Assembly (NCBI GenBank): GCA_947649645.1
Contig: CANSSP010000012.1
Span: forward strand, 1 to 64,000
Source: an uncultured Roseburia sp.
GTDB taxonomy: Bacteria; Bacillota; Clostridia; Lachnospirales; Lachnospiraceae
Reading direction: 5' to 3'
Length of the DNA: 64,000 bases
Numbering within the stretch: the stretch's first letter is position 1; each line of letters begins with the position of its first letter. Under the pieces are notes generated by a model. That model was not told where the DNA came from, ran no database searches, and saw only the letters and a list, made by a program, of their open reading frames with translations. Made by a program: the position numbers and the translations under genes. This document shows positions 23,827 to 33,584 of this stretch, piece by piece.

Positions 23827-26640
23827 TTATTTTCTGGTCAATCTGTTTTCTTCTCTCCGTTCTCTGCGTTCTCTCAAAAACACATACAGACCGAAAAGTA
23901 CCATAGAGACCGCCGAAATCCAGGCGCCGGCCAGAAGCAGCGGTGTCTGATAAACCAGCCGCACGGAATGTGCGCCCGCATCCAGCTCCAGAGCCATATA
24001 CATCTTATTCGCCCGGTAAATCCTGGCTTCTTTTCCGTCCACATAAGCTGTCCAGCCGTCCGCATACGGAATCGCCAGGCAAAGCAGTCCGGGTTCACCG
24101 GAAGAGATTGTACCGGAAACCGTATTGATTCCCACCTCAATGTTTTCCAGAACCCGTTCTTTTAATCCCGCAATGTTTTCCCGGTAACTTTCCATCGGCT
24201 GGCAGATTACCTTCATTGAATCAAAGGAATATATTCCAATTTTCGGAAAAGTGATCGTTATGGTATCGGCGGCCTCCTGCGAATAATTCAGATTAAAGCA
24301 GAAATCATGCCTTCCACTATAGTATCTGTGCTCTTTCGTATAATACCGGTACACTTTAGAAACCCCCGTTGAAGAAGACAGGCCGATCTGAATCTCCTTT
24401 GATTCCATCCATCTTTTTTTCTTTTTCTTAATGGATTTTTTTTTCGTGTCGGATAATTTATTCCATTTTTCCAGGTTGTAAAGATCAGACGGATCCACCC
24501 GCTCATCGCCGAAATACAGGTCATAGACCGGAACACCCTCAAAGAACAGTCCCTTTATGGCCAAATACGTCTCACTGTTCTCAAGTCCGTCAAACTGCAA
24601 TGTCACAGCCGAATCCGGAGCCGTCACCACAAATGCACCGTCCTGCACAACGACGTGTTTATCGCTGCTTAAAACCGTGTAATCCATCTCTCTGGCGGTC
24701 AGCTGGACGTCCTTTTCCCCGATCTCCCCCGTATAATCCTCTATCACCGCCGCCTGCAGCAGCGCCTCCTGTTTTTCAACGGACGAATAGGACTCCCAGA
24801 CATCTGACGAGATAAGACCGTCATAAAAATACCCCAGCGGCAACACATCGCTGTTACTGTAAACCGAATATACCCGATCAAGCTTCTGACTCACTGCCAC
24901 ATCATCTTTATAAATAAAATCATATGGAGGCCGTGATGCATCTGCATACGGTATGGCATAGTAACAGACATCGGCAAGTGTCAGAAGTCCTGTCCTGTCG
25001 TCATATCCATTGTAACTGTGCGTAACTATTTCGGGCAGCTCCATTATTCTCCGAAATTCCGAAACACAGGGATTGGACAACGTCCAGAAATACTGTGTTG
25101 ACGATATTCCGGCGGTCACACCTGCATTCTGGGTCAGGTCAGAACCCGAATACCGGTAAAATGTTTTTACCCCGTCAGCAGCAGCACTCTGGCTCACCGC
25201 GGAAGACTCGTTCGCAGCTAATTCTTCCAGAATCCCCGAAGCCTTTTTACACGCAGCTATTACGAAATCCCCCACCGGCAGATACCTCAGAAAGCCCATA
25301 CACAGCACTCCGGCTATAACCAGCGCGAGCGAAGCCTTCTGTTTTATCTCCGGCCGAAGCCTGTTTCTCTTCACAGGCGCAAGCGCAAGCAGAAAAACAA
25401 CGGCCAGGCCAATACCTGCATAAGTTCCTTTCAGCCCCGGACGTTCCAGAAATACACAAAGCATGGCGTATACAGCCAGACAGCCTGCCAGAACCGCCCA
25501 TTCCCTTGCGCTGATCTCCATCAGAAACGGCCACATTTCCGTCAGAATATAGGCACAGAGCAGTGCAAACGCCCAACACCAGCGATTGCTCATATAACTG
25601 AATCCATTCAACATTTTACCCAGAAACGGTATCATGATAATTGTCATTCCTGTCACAAACAATCCTTTTAACAGACCATTTTCTTTTCTTCTGCAAAACA
25701 GCAGAAAAACCGCAGGCAGCACTGGCGCGGTATATCCCAGCAGGAGCCAGTAGGAACTGCCCTCCGATATAAACAGGGCAGGAAGCAGACTATAATAAGA
25801 ACGGGGATACAAAAAATGACCGTCACCTCCCCCCGATATCCTTGCATCTCCCAGAATCGTCCGGCAGACAGGCAGAAATATGACAAACGCCATCAGAAGG
25901 CCCGAAACGGAAGCCGCGGTGATCCGGCATACTGTCACAATACCCTCCCCGATCTTTTTCCGATAAGAAGAAAGTATTCTTGCCGCCACATATACAACAG
26001 TCAGAAGAACCAGCATATAAAAAAAGTAAAAATTGCTGACGGCAGACAAAAAGACAGTGATGACAAGCAGATATGGTTTCTGTTTCTTAAAAATTTTCTC
26101 CACTCCGATCAAAAGCAGCGGAAAAAAGATCATCGGATTCAGAAAATACGGATGCTTAACGGCATTGTGAATCCCCCAGTAGCAGAAAATATAAGCAAAC
26201 GCCCCTGCCAGAACAGCATACGTGCTCTTCTTTCCCGTCTGAAAACAGAGGCAGGAGAAGGAAATACCGATCAGATAAAGTCTCACAATCATCATGGCAT
26301 CATAATAAATATGCATAAAGCGGGTCGGAACAAACACCGAAAACAACGCAAACGGATCACCGATCACATAATAATGAAGCGTCTCCAGAATACCGTTTCC
26401 CTCTCCAAAACAAAAATCGTACATAGGGATGGCATTAAAACCACTGTCCAGAAACCCACGCACAAGGGAGCGCAGATACTTTGCATAGTAAATAAGCGCC
26501 CTATAGTGCTGACTCCATGAATCCATCTTCCAGATCAGTGTGTGATCTGTCAGAAAAAAAGGCAGGAACAAAATCAGCGCAACGATCACAAACAAAATCG
26601 TATAAATTTTAAAGTACTTCATTTTTTCGGTTCTGCACAT
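23827..26640 (-). CDS. YfhO-family membrane protein, copy 3 of 3 (937 aa)
   Basis: Large GT-C-type membrane protein. It has about a dozen membrane segments in residues 10-460, an extracytoplasmic domain to about 900, then a final membrane segment and a basic tail. The first external loop has the acidic TLIWKMDSWSQHY region expected for a lipid-linked sugar transferase. YfhO of Bacillus subtilis is needed to glycosylate lipoteichoic acid; by analogy this may decorate a surface polymer. AGGGGAG precedes the ATG. The upstream paralogue stops one base before this start (TGATATG), so translation is coupled. It is closest to the copy at 29344-32277, sharing motifs such as SYWLLLGYTAPVL and NGFSYMSNRWCWAFALL. 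Confidence 0.82.
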   Translation of the reverse strand: MCRTEKMKYFKIYTILFVIVALILFLPFFLTDHTLIWKMDSWSQHYRALIYYAKYLRSLVRGFLDSGFNAIPMYDFCFGEGNGILETLHYYVIGDPFALFSVFVPTRFMHIYYDAMMIVRLYLIGISFSCLCFQTGKKSTYAVLAGAFAYIFCYWGIHNAVKHPYFLNPMIFFPLLLIGVEKIFKKQKPYLLVITVFLSAVSNFYFFYMLVLLTVVYVAARILSSYRKKIGEGIVTVCRITAASVSGLLMAFVIFLPVCRTILGDARISGGGDGHFLYPRSYYSLLPALFISEGSSYWLLLGYTAPVLPAVFLLFCRRKENGLLKGLFVTGMTIIMIPFLGKMLNGFSYMSNRWCWAFALLCAYILTEMWPFLMEISAREWAVLAGCLAVYAMLCVFLERPGLKGTYAGIGLAVVFLLALAPVKRNRLRPEIKQKASLALVIAGVLCMGFLRYLPVGDFVIAACKKASGILEELAANESSAVSQSAAADGVKTFYRYSGSDLTQNAGVTAGISSTQYFWTLSNPCVSEFRRIMELPEIVTHSYNGYDDRTGLLTLADVCYYAIPYADASRPPYDFIYKDDVAVSQKLDRVYSVYSNSDVLPLGYFYDGLISSDVWESYSSVEKQEALLQAAVIEDYTGEIGEKDVQLTAREMDYTVLSSDKHVVVQDGAFVVTAPDSAVTLQFDGLENSETYLAIKGLFFEGVPVYDLYFGDERVDPSDLYNLEKWNKLSDTKKKSIKKKKKRWMESKEIQIGLSSSTGVSKVYRYYTKEHRYYSGRHDFCFNLNYSQEAADTITITFPKIGIYSFDSMKVICQPMESYRENIAGLKERVLENIEVGINTVSGTISSGEPGLLCLAIPYADGWTAYVDGKEARIYRANKMYMALELDAGAHSVRLVYQTPLLLAGAWISAVSMVLFGLYVFLRERRERREENRLTRK

Positions 26641-26641
26641 A

Positions 26642-29320
26642 TCATTCTCCCCTTAACTCAGCCGTCGGCTCCTTCTTCCATAACGCCAGAAAAAGAAACA
26701 CCAGAAAACCCACTGTACTGATCATTATCCCCACGCCCAGCCCGGGCGTCCGGTAACTAAGCTCTATCGTGTGCGCTCCGGCCGGTAAAGACAGAGCCAT
26801 ATACATCACGTTCGCCCTGCAGAGCGTCTGCGCGACGCCGTCCACCCTGGCGCTCCACCCCTTGCTGTAAGGAATCGCCAGACACAAAATCCGGTCTTCC
26901 GGCAGGTTTATCGTCCCCCTGACTGTGTTGACTTCGATCTGCTCGTCCACAAGCCGATATTCCCGCAATGCTTCTGCCTGGGACACATAATTCTCCATCG
27001 GCTGACAGATCACCTCGATTTTATCAAAACGGTACGTCCCTTTTTCCGGAAACCGGACCGAAACGGAAGTCAGCGCCTTGTCATGATACCCGAGATTGAC
27101 AAGAAAATCCTTCTGCCCGCTGGCGTACTCATTATACCGGGTATTATAGCGCAGAAGATTCTCCGACGTATCCGACGAAACGGAAAGCACAAACTCGTCG
27201 TCTTCCGTTTTTCCGGTTGTCATCTCCGCTCCCCGTATCATAAGATAAGTCTCACTTTTTTCTCTGCCGGAAAAAGACAGCCGTATCCCGCTTCCTTTTT
27301 TCTTTACTTTAAAGCTTCCGTCTGCCTTTCTCTCTATCATTTTGTCGCAGGAAACAGCATACTCTACGGACTGCGACGTAAATACCGGCTCCGTCTGCAA
27401 AAACGCCTCTTTCACATCGTCCTCCTCTTCGAACACGATGCCCTGCAGCAGGGCTTCCTGCCGCTGTGCCGGCTGCATTTTCCGATAAGATTCACAGGGA
27501 ATATACGATTTATACGTATACCCGAGCGGAAGCGCGTACGGATTCTCATAAAGTGTATACTCCTTTGTCACCGCGGATATCCTGTCTCTGAACACATAAC
27601 CGAACGGGAGAAAATCCGACTCTCCCTGCACAAAATATTTTACGCCGGCCAGCGCATCCGGAAACGTCCGATGATCCAGATCCCTGTAATTAAACGTCCG
27701 AAAACGGTTCATTTTCATATCCATCAGATAATCCGCAATCACTCCGTTCTCCAGACTCCAATAATACTGAAGCCCATTCACCCCGGCCAGCGCCGACGAA
27801 TTTACAACAGCAAAATCATCCATCTCATACCGGAAAAACGCTTCCTCCTCCAGCCCTGCCAGACGGACGGCAAAAGGCGCCGTATCCGTCACTTTATCGA
27901 GGGCAGTTCCGAAATCCACAAGTTTTGCAGCCCTGTTTCCGCCGATAAAAAAATCATGCCAGTTTACGCAGATGTGAAGAAACAAGACGGCAAAAACGAT
28001 ACACGAAGCAGATGTTATACGCTGCTTCCTCTCTTTACAAAACCAGGGCAGTAATGCGAAAAACAGCAGCAGAAGCGCAAACAAAAGCAGCGCTTTCTTA
28101 CCTCCGGTTCCCGCCGCCATGGAAAGCACAAAATAAAGAAAGCCTCCCGTCCCCGCAAACACTGCCACGTTTCCCTCAAAAGCAATCAGGTCCTGCCATA
28201 CCACAACCAGAATATAAGAAATCAGCGCCGCATAAATCCAGCACCACCGGTTGCTCACATAAGAAAAACCATTCAGCGCCTTCCCGAAAAACGGAATCAT
28301 AAGCATCCCCGTCAGAACCAGAAACGAAACTTTAAGCGCTCCATTCTGCTTTCTTCTGCCGAACAGCACAAAAAGCGCAAGCAGGGCCGGCGCCAGAAAC
28401 CCAAGAATCGTCCAGTCCTCTACCCCTCTCGGAACCGGCGTCAGAATCCCCGTGACAAATGCCTTATAATAATCCGGAGAATAGAGCGTTTCATGTAAAA
28501 GCTTTACATCCATCCGGTTTGTCCCGAAAAACTGGCCGAGTACCGGGACCAGAATAACCGCCGACATGCTCACACCGATACAGGAAAAGCCAAAAAGCCT
28601 GCCCGCCACAGACGCCATTTCTTTTAAAAGATTCTTATGTCTGACCGTAAAGAAACGGACACCAACATAAAAACAGACCGCAAATACAATCATGTAAAAA
28701 CAATAAAAATTGCTTACCGCAGACAAAAAAACCATGAAAATAAACAACGCGGGACGCCCGCGGCGAAAAATCCGTTCCACACCGGTCAGAAGCATCGGAA
28801 GGTATATCATGGGGTTTAAAAAAAACGGATGCCGCATGGCGGCATATATGGCATAGCCACAGAAAACATAGCTGAACGCGCCGGCCAGTACGGCCGCCCG
28901 TTCTTTCTCTCTTTCAAAACAATAATAACTGAAGCCAAGTCCCGCCAGATACATCCGTATCACAACCAACGCCTGGTACAGATATTCCGTGCAGGCAGGC
29001 GGAACAATAATACTGAACAGATTAAGCGGATCACCGATCGCATAATAATGAAACGTCGTTATGATATCAGAGCCATATCCGACGTGAAAATCCCACAACG
29101 GGATCTGAAACGTATGCCTCACAAAGAAATTTTTCAGAATCTCACGCCCCCATTCCCCCAGATAAACCAGGGCAATATAGTGCTGGCGCAGCCCGTCGTC
29201 ATTCCACAGCAGGCTTTTCCCCCTCATGATAAGCACGCCCAGTGCCCAGGCCATCAGCACTGCAAACAGCAGCGTGTAAATACCATAATAAACCCTCCTG
29301 TCTTTCCGCGTCTGCTTCAT
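26642..29320 (-). CDS. YfhO-family membrane protein, copy 2 of 3 (892 aa)
   Basis: Same architecture as its neighbours: many N-terminal membrane segments, a long external C-terminal domain (QTEPVFTSQSVEYAV onward) and a last membrane helix near 860-880. SLLWNDDGLRQHYIAL carries the first-loop acidic pair; KALNGFSYVSNRWCWIYA matches the family. It is the most divergent of the three. It is also shorter, because the stretch before residue 480 is reduced. GGAGAAGGG precedes the ATG; spacing to the upstream paralogue is 23 bases. Confidence 0.82.
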   Translation of the reverse strand: MKQTRKDRRVYYGIYTLLFAVLMAWALGVLIMRGKSLLWNDDGLRQHYIALVYLGEWGREILKNFFVRHTFQIPLWDFHVGYGSDIITTFHYYAIGDPLNLFSIIVPPACTEYLYQALVVIRMYLAGLGFSYYCFEREKERAAVLAGAFSYVFCGYAIYAAMRHPFFLNPMIYLPMLLTGVERIFRRGRPALFIFMVFLSAVSNFYCFYMIVFAVCFYVGVRFFTVRHKNLLKEMASVAGRLFGFSCIGVSMSAVILVPVLGQFFGTNRMDVKLLHETLYSPDYYKAFVTGILTPVPRGVEDWTILGFLAPALLALFVLFGRRKQNGALKVSFLVLTGMLMIPFFGKALNGFSYVSNRWCWIYAALISYILVVVWQDLIAFEGNVAVFAGTGGFLYFVLSMAAGTGGKKALLLFALLLLFFALLPWFCKERKQRITSASCIVFAVLFLHICVNWHDFFIGGNRAAKLVDFGTALDKVTDTAPFAVRLAGLEEEAFFRYEMDDFAVVNSSALAGVNGLQYYWSLENGVIADYLMDMKMNRFRTFNYRDLDHRTFPDALAGVKYFVQGESDFLPFGYVFRDRISAVTKEYTLYENPYALPLGYTYKSYIPCESYRKMQPAQRQEALLQGIVFEEEDDVKEAFLQTEPVFTSQSVEYAVSCDKMIERKADGSFKVKKKGSGIRLSFSGREKSETYLMIRGAEMTTGKTEDDEFVLSVSSDTSENLLRYNTRYNEYASGQKDFLVNLGYHDKALTSVSVRFPEKGTYRFDKIEVICQPMENYVSQAEALREYRLVDEQIEVNTVRGTINLPEDRILCLAIPYSKGWSARVDGVAQTLCRANVMYMALSLPAGAHTIELSYRTPGLGVGIMISTVGFLVFLFLALWKKEPTAELRGE

Positions 29321-29343
29321 ATCCCTTCTCCTCCCGCATCCGA

Positions 29344-32277
29344 TCAGACTTTACCTTCTCTGCGTGCCTTTACCTTTCTCTCCCGAAACAATACGTACAG
29401 GAAAAAGAGCAGGAACGCCCCCGCCGAAACACATAGACCGGCTTTCCGCAAAGGCGTATGGTAAACCAGGGTTACGGAATGCACTCCCGCATCCAGATCC
29501 AGGGCCATATACGCGACGTTCGCCTGGTAAAGCACCGCTTCCTTACCGTCTACATAAGCGCTCCACCCTTTCGCATACGGAATTGAGAGACAGAGCAGGC
29601 CGGGCTTTTCCAGAGAAATTTCGCCCGTGACCGTATCCGTTCCGATCACAACCTCTTCAAACACGTTTTCCCTGCGCATAGCGATCTGATCCCGGTAGCT
29701 TTCCATCGGCTGACAGATTAAGCGCATCGCGTCAAACGAATAGACACCTGACTTTTCAAAGGTAACCGAGACCTGGGTAACCGGCTCCTGCGAATATCCA
29801 AGATTTATCGCAAAATCATGACGGTCATTATAGTGATTATGCGCTTCCGTATAATAGCGGAACCGCTTTGCATTACCGGCTGAAGTTTTTATCTTAATTG
29901 CCGCCGCTTCAGGCTCAGACCAGAATACTTTTTCTTTTTTCATGGCCTTCCTGTCGGAATAAGGCAATGCATCCCATACGGTCTTATTGTATAACCCAAG
30001 CGGATCCACTCTCTCCTCGCCCAGATACAGATCATACGGCGGGACACTTTCATATTTCAGGCCCTCAAAGCAAAGATATGTCTCACTGTCGGAAATCCCG
30101 TCAAGCTTTAATGTCACCGTCGCGTTGTCCGCCGTCACGACAAAAGCTCCCTCCTGCTCTGAGACCTCCCTGCTTTTACAGACGACCTCATAATCCATTT
30201 CCTTTTCCGTCAGCCGGATATCCTTTTCCTGCACCACACCCTGATACTGTTCTGTCACAACCCCCTGAAGGAGTGCCTCCTGCTTCGCAACAGGGGAAAG
30301 TCCGTCCCAGGTCTCCCTGGAAATAAATCCATCGTACACGTACCCCATCGGAAGCGCATATTCGTTTCTATACACTTTATATTTCTGCTGATTAGCCTTT
30401 TTCACAACCGCAATCTGATCTTTTGTCAGCCGGTCCAGATGAAGCTCTTTTTTAAGGGCTGCAAGAGCCTCTTTTGTATCTGCTTTTTTTATGTCAATGG
30501 TATCCACGTACGCAAATCCATAGGGCACAAAAAACTTCCCCCCTGCCGGTACCACATAATATAAAACGGATGACAATGCCAGCAGAGCCGCCCTGTCATC
30601 GTACCCCTCATATTTGTGAATGGCCGTTTCACGCAGCGCCAGCTCTTTTCGATATTCCGATATGTGCGGATTCGATAACGTCCAGTAGTACTGTGTCGAA
30701 GATAATCCTGCGGCAAGATCCGCATTATATGTCAGTCCATTACCCGAATATCGATAAAAAGTATCCGTACCGTCTGCGTCCGCCACTTTTTTCACCGCCG
30801 CCGTCTCGTTCACCTCCAGCCCTTCCGCTACCTCTTTTACCGTTTTACAGGTCGACGGATAATCATTGCCGACAGGCGAATTTTTCCAGAAACTGACGTT
30901 GACCACGCTGACAAAAACCAGCAGCAGAGCCACCTGCTGTTTCCTTTCGGCCGGCAGGACGCCCCCGCCGTCTTTTACGGGAAGTATCACAATCAGGAAA
31001 AAAAGCGCAATTCCGATGGCAGTCCACGCCCTTATCGTGCGTGAATATTCCGCCACGAAACACAGGCATGCGTAGACAGCCAGTCCTCCGAAAAGGAAAC
31101 CACCTTCCTTCGCATTTAAGCGCATCAGCTCCGGCCACATCACTGTCAGAATATAGGCGCTAAGAAGCGCAAACGCCCAGCACCAGCGATTGTTGATATA
31201 AGAAAACCCGTTGAAGACTCTTCCCAGTATGGGAACCAGCATAATGACAATCCCCGTCAGAAACAGTCCTTTCAGCAGTCCATACTTTCGCCTTCTGTAA
31301 AACAAAAGCAGCACAGCCAGAAGCACCGGAGCGGCATACCCCATCAGAAGCCAGTATGAAATCCCCTCCGACAAAAACAATCCGGGGAGCATGCTGTAAT
31401 AAGATCGTGGATAAAGCAGGCTGTCCGTATTTCCCACCGTCGCCCTGGGATCATTTAAAATAATGTAGCATGCCGGAAGAAAAATGACGAAAGCCATCAG
31501 AAGGCCTGCCACGGAAGCCGCACCGATACGGCAGACTGCCGCAATCCCTTCCCCAATTTTTTTTCTATAGGAGGAAAGCATTCTCGCCCCCACATAGATA
31601 ACCGTGAGAAGAACCAGCATATAAAAAAAATACAGACTGCTTACCGCAGACAAAAAAACAGAAACCACAAACAGATAAGGTCTCTGCTTTTTCAAAATCT
31701 TCTCAACCCCCATCAGCAGCATGGGATAATAAATCATCGGATTGAGAAAATACGGATGTCTGGCTGCATTATAGATTCCCCAGAAACAAAAAATATAAGC
31801 AAGTGTCCCGGCCAGAACCGCATACCGGTCTGTTCTTTTCGTCGAAAAACAAAGACAGGAAAAAGCAATTCCCGCCAGATAGAGCCGTAGCAGCGTCATG
31901 CACAGATGATAAACATACATAAAACGCGTCGGTACAAAAACCGATAACAGATTAAACGGATCTCCGATTACATAATAATGAAGCGTCCCAAAAATGTCGT
32001 TTCCCTCGCCGATGTGAAAATCCCATGACGGAAAAACAATCCGATGTTCTGAAAAGATACCACGAATCACGGAACGCAGGTATTTTGCATAATAGACAAG
32101 CGCATTGTAATGCTGCACCCATCCGTCGTTCTCCCAGAGCAGAGTCCGCCCCGTCAGAAAATACCAGGAAAACACAGCAAAGACGGCAATCAGAAACAAA
32201 ATCGTATAGATCTTAAAATATTGTATTTTCATCTGCCTGTCATCTGTAAGACTTCCATCTTTACTCTTTCGCACCAT
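29344..32277 (-). CDS. YfhO-family membrane protein, copy 1 of 3 (977 aa)
   Basis: First gene of the tandem trio. TLLWENDGWVQHYNAL gives the first-loop acidic residues, and SYWLLMGYAAPVLLAV and NGFSYINNRWCWAFALL match the 937-residue copy closely. It carries an insertion near residues 590-650 (AALKKELHLDRLTKDQIAVVKKAN), charged and external. The start follows GTGAGGTAAGG. Role inferred as surface-glycan glycosyl transfer; substrate unknown. No clear terminator separates it from the NYN-like gene 61 bases upstream. Confidence 0.82.
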   Translation of the reverse strand: MVRKSKDGSLTDDRQMKIQYFKIYTILFLIAVFAVFSWYFLTGRTLLWENDGWVQHYNALVYYAKYLRSVIRGIFSEHRIVFPSWDFHIGEGNDIFGTLHYYVIGDPFNLLSVFVPTRFMYVYHLCMTLLRLYLAGIAFSCLCFSTKRTDRYAVLAGTLAYIFCFWGIYNAARHPYFLNPMIYYPMLLMGVEKILKKQRPYLFVVSVFLSAVSSLYFFYMLVLLTVIYVGARMLSSYRKKIGEGIAAVCRIGAASVAGLLMAFVIFLPACYIILNDPRATVGNTDSLLYPRSYYSMLPGLFLSEGISYWLLMGYAAPVLLAVLLLFYRRRKYGLLKGLFLTGIVIMLVPILGRVFNGFSYINNRWCWAFALLSAYILTVMWPELMRLNAKEGGFLFGGLAVYACLCFVAEYSRTIRAWTAIGIALFFLIVILPVKDGGGVLPAERKQQVALLLVFVSVVNVSFWKNSPVGNDYPSTCKTVKEVAEGLEVNETAAVKKVADADGTDTFYRYSGNGLTYNADLAAGLSSTQYYWTLSNPHISEYRKELALRETAIHKYEGYDDRAALLALSSVLYYVVPAGGKFFVPYGFAYVDTIDIKKADTKEALAALKKELHLDRLTKDQIAVVKKANQQKYKVYRNEYALPMGYVYDGFISRETWDGLSPVAKQEALLQGVVTEQYQGVVQEKDIRLTEKEMDYEVVCKSREVSEQEGAFVVTADNATVTLKLDGISDSETYLCFEGLKYESVPPYDLYLGEERVDPLGLYNKTVWDALPYSDRKAMKKEKVFWSEPEAAAIKIKTSAGNAKRFRYYTEAHNHYNDRHDFAINLGYSQEPVTQVSVTFEKSGVYSFDAMRLICQPMESYRDQIAMRRENVFEEVVIGTDTVTGEISLEKPGLLCLSIPYAKGWSAYVDGKEAVLYQANVAYMALDLDAGVHSVTLVYHTPLRKAGLCVSAGAFLLFFLYVLFRERKVKARREGKV

Positions 32278-32338
32278 CCCTTACCTCACTTCTGCCTGAA
32301 TCATACCATGTTCTGAATACCGGCCAGCTTTTCCTTTG

Positions 32339-33493
32339 CTACATGCGATTCATAATCTTAATATGCGACTTAAAAAGAGAATAATATTTCATGCCTTTGT
32401 CTTTTCCATACTGCCCCTGCAGCGCAGCCCGCAATGAATTAAGATTTTTCCGCTTTCCCCCCGACTTCAGAAGGAAAGAAGAAAAATCCTCCGGGCCGCT
32501 GTCTGCAAGCTCACTATGATCAAAAACCATTTTGCAGTAGACATCAAACTTCTCTTTCTGACTACTCCCGGGAACCTTTGCCCATTCCATGATCCATTCC
32601 GGATCTCCCTTGATTTCCTGATACAGCTCTTTTCCCGTTTCCTCACCGAAAAACATGACCAGCGCATTGTGAAAATCCGCAAGATGGTCCTTACTGATAC
32701 AGCGGAACAGCGTATTTACAATCTCTCTGATTCCATCTTCCGCAGCCCCGCCGGCTTCCTGTGTCCCGTCTCCTGCATCCTCTTCCCGCGCGCTCCCGTC
32801 TCCCGCTGTCTGCTCTTCGTGCGGATGCACCGGCATACCGGCTTCTTCATCCGTTCCCGGATCATATACATCCTCTTTCTGCATCGGCGGGGCGTCCTCT
32901 GTCTTTTCCGCCACGGGCGCTGACTGCTCTGACGTCGCCTCCTGTGTATTCACGGGGCTCTCTGTCTCTGCCTCTTTTGCAGTCACGGGCATCTCTCCCT
33001 CTGCCACAGAAACAGGCTGCACCTCTCCCGCCGGCTCTGCTTCCTCTGCTGGCAGAACAGGCTGCACCTCTCCCGCCGGCTCTGCTTCCTCTGCCGGCAG
33101 CGTATTCTCTCTGCGGCGCTGGCCTGTCAGCTTGCGGTAACATTCTTTTCCGCTCAGTCGGCTGACAGACATATTTTTTGCAGTCCAGTAGCGCACCACC
33201 GCGTCAAACCCCGTATCGTTCGTCACAATGACGTACTCACACTCTGCATTTTCCCGCAGCAGATAACCCAGCTCTGTCACAAGCTGAAAATCAAGCGCGT
33301 TATTTCCCTCGAAGCATTTGATAAAAACGGCCTCTTTTTCCGTCTCCTTTAACATCCTCACGTGCTCATAATTCATATGCGGACTCTTCTGCGTATAAAA
33401 TACAAGCACTTCCTCGTCGGGCTGTGAAGATACCAGAAGGGGAACCCATATATCTCCTACATTTTCACTGTCAACCAAATATATTCTTCTCAT
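32339..33493 (-). CDS. NYN/PIN-like domain protein with repeat linker, 384 aa
   Basis: Start taken at 33491-33493 (MRRIYLVDSENVGD) because the family begins this way; the binding site (AGGTTATC) is modest. Residues 1-125 form a PIN-like domain: VDSENVG with the first Asp, EVLVFYTQKSP, IKCFEGNNALDFQLVTELGYLL and YVIVTNDTGFDAVVRYW with further Asp residues. These are typical of NYN ribonucleases. Residues about 125-260 are a Pro/Glu/Ala-rich linker containing two exact LPAEEAEPAGEVQPV units. The last ~120 residues are a helical domain of unknown type. It lies between the YfhO genes and the sigma/anti-sigma pair. Confidence 0.72.
   Translation of the reverse strand: MRRIYLVDSENVGDIWVPLLVSSQPDEEVLVFYTQKSPHMNYEHVRMLKETEKEAVFIKCFEGNNALDFQLVTELGYLLRENAECEYVIVTNDTGFDAVVRYWTAKNMSVSRLSGKECYRKLTGQRRRENTLPAEEAEPAGEVQPVLPAEEAEPAGEVQPVSVAEGEMPVTAKEAETESPVNTQEATSEQSAPVAEKTEDAPPMQKEDVYDPGTDEEAGMPVHPHEEQTAGDGSAREEDAGDGTQEAGGAAEDGIREIVNTLFRCISKDHLADFHNALVMFFGEETGKELYQEIKGDPEWIMEWAKVPGSSQKEKFDVYCKMVFDHSELADSGPEDFSSFLLKSGGKRKNLNSLRAALQGQYGKDKGMKYYSLFKSHIKIMNRM
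33012..33101. repeat. Two tandem 45-bp units in the NYN gene linker
   Basis: Two nearly identical 45-base units (period checked at 33017 and 33062) encode LPAEEAEPAGEVQPV twice. The repeat keeps frame, so copy-number change would alter only linker length. Confidence 0.85.
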
Positions 33494-33584
33494 CTGATAA
33501 CCTGGCTGGCCGGATTCCGTGTTAGTATACCACACATAGAATATAAAATCCATCTTCTGTACATGGATTTCATACATAAAAAGC

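Noticed and set aside
27083..28054. 323-codon plus-strand frame
   Set aside because: Antisense shadow of the middle YfhO gene; His/Arg/Ile-rich, no known pattern.
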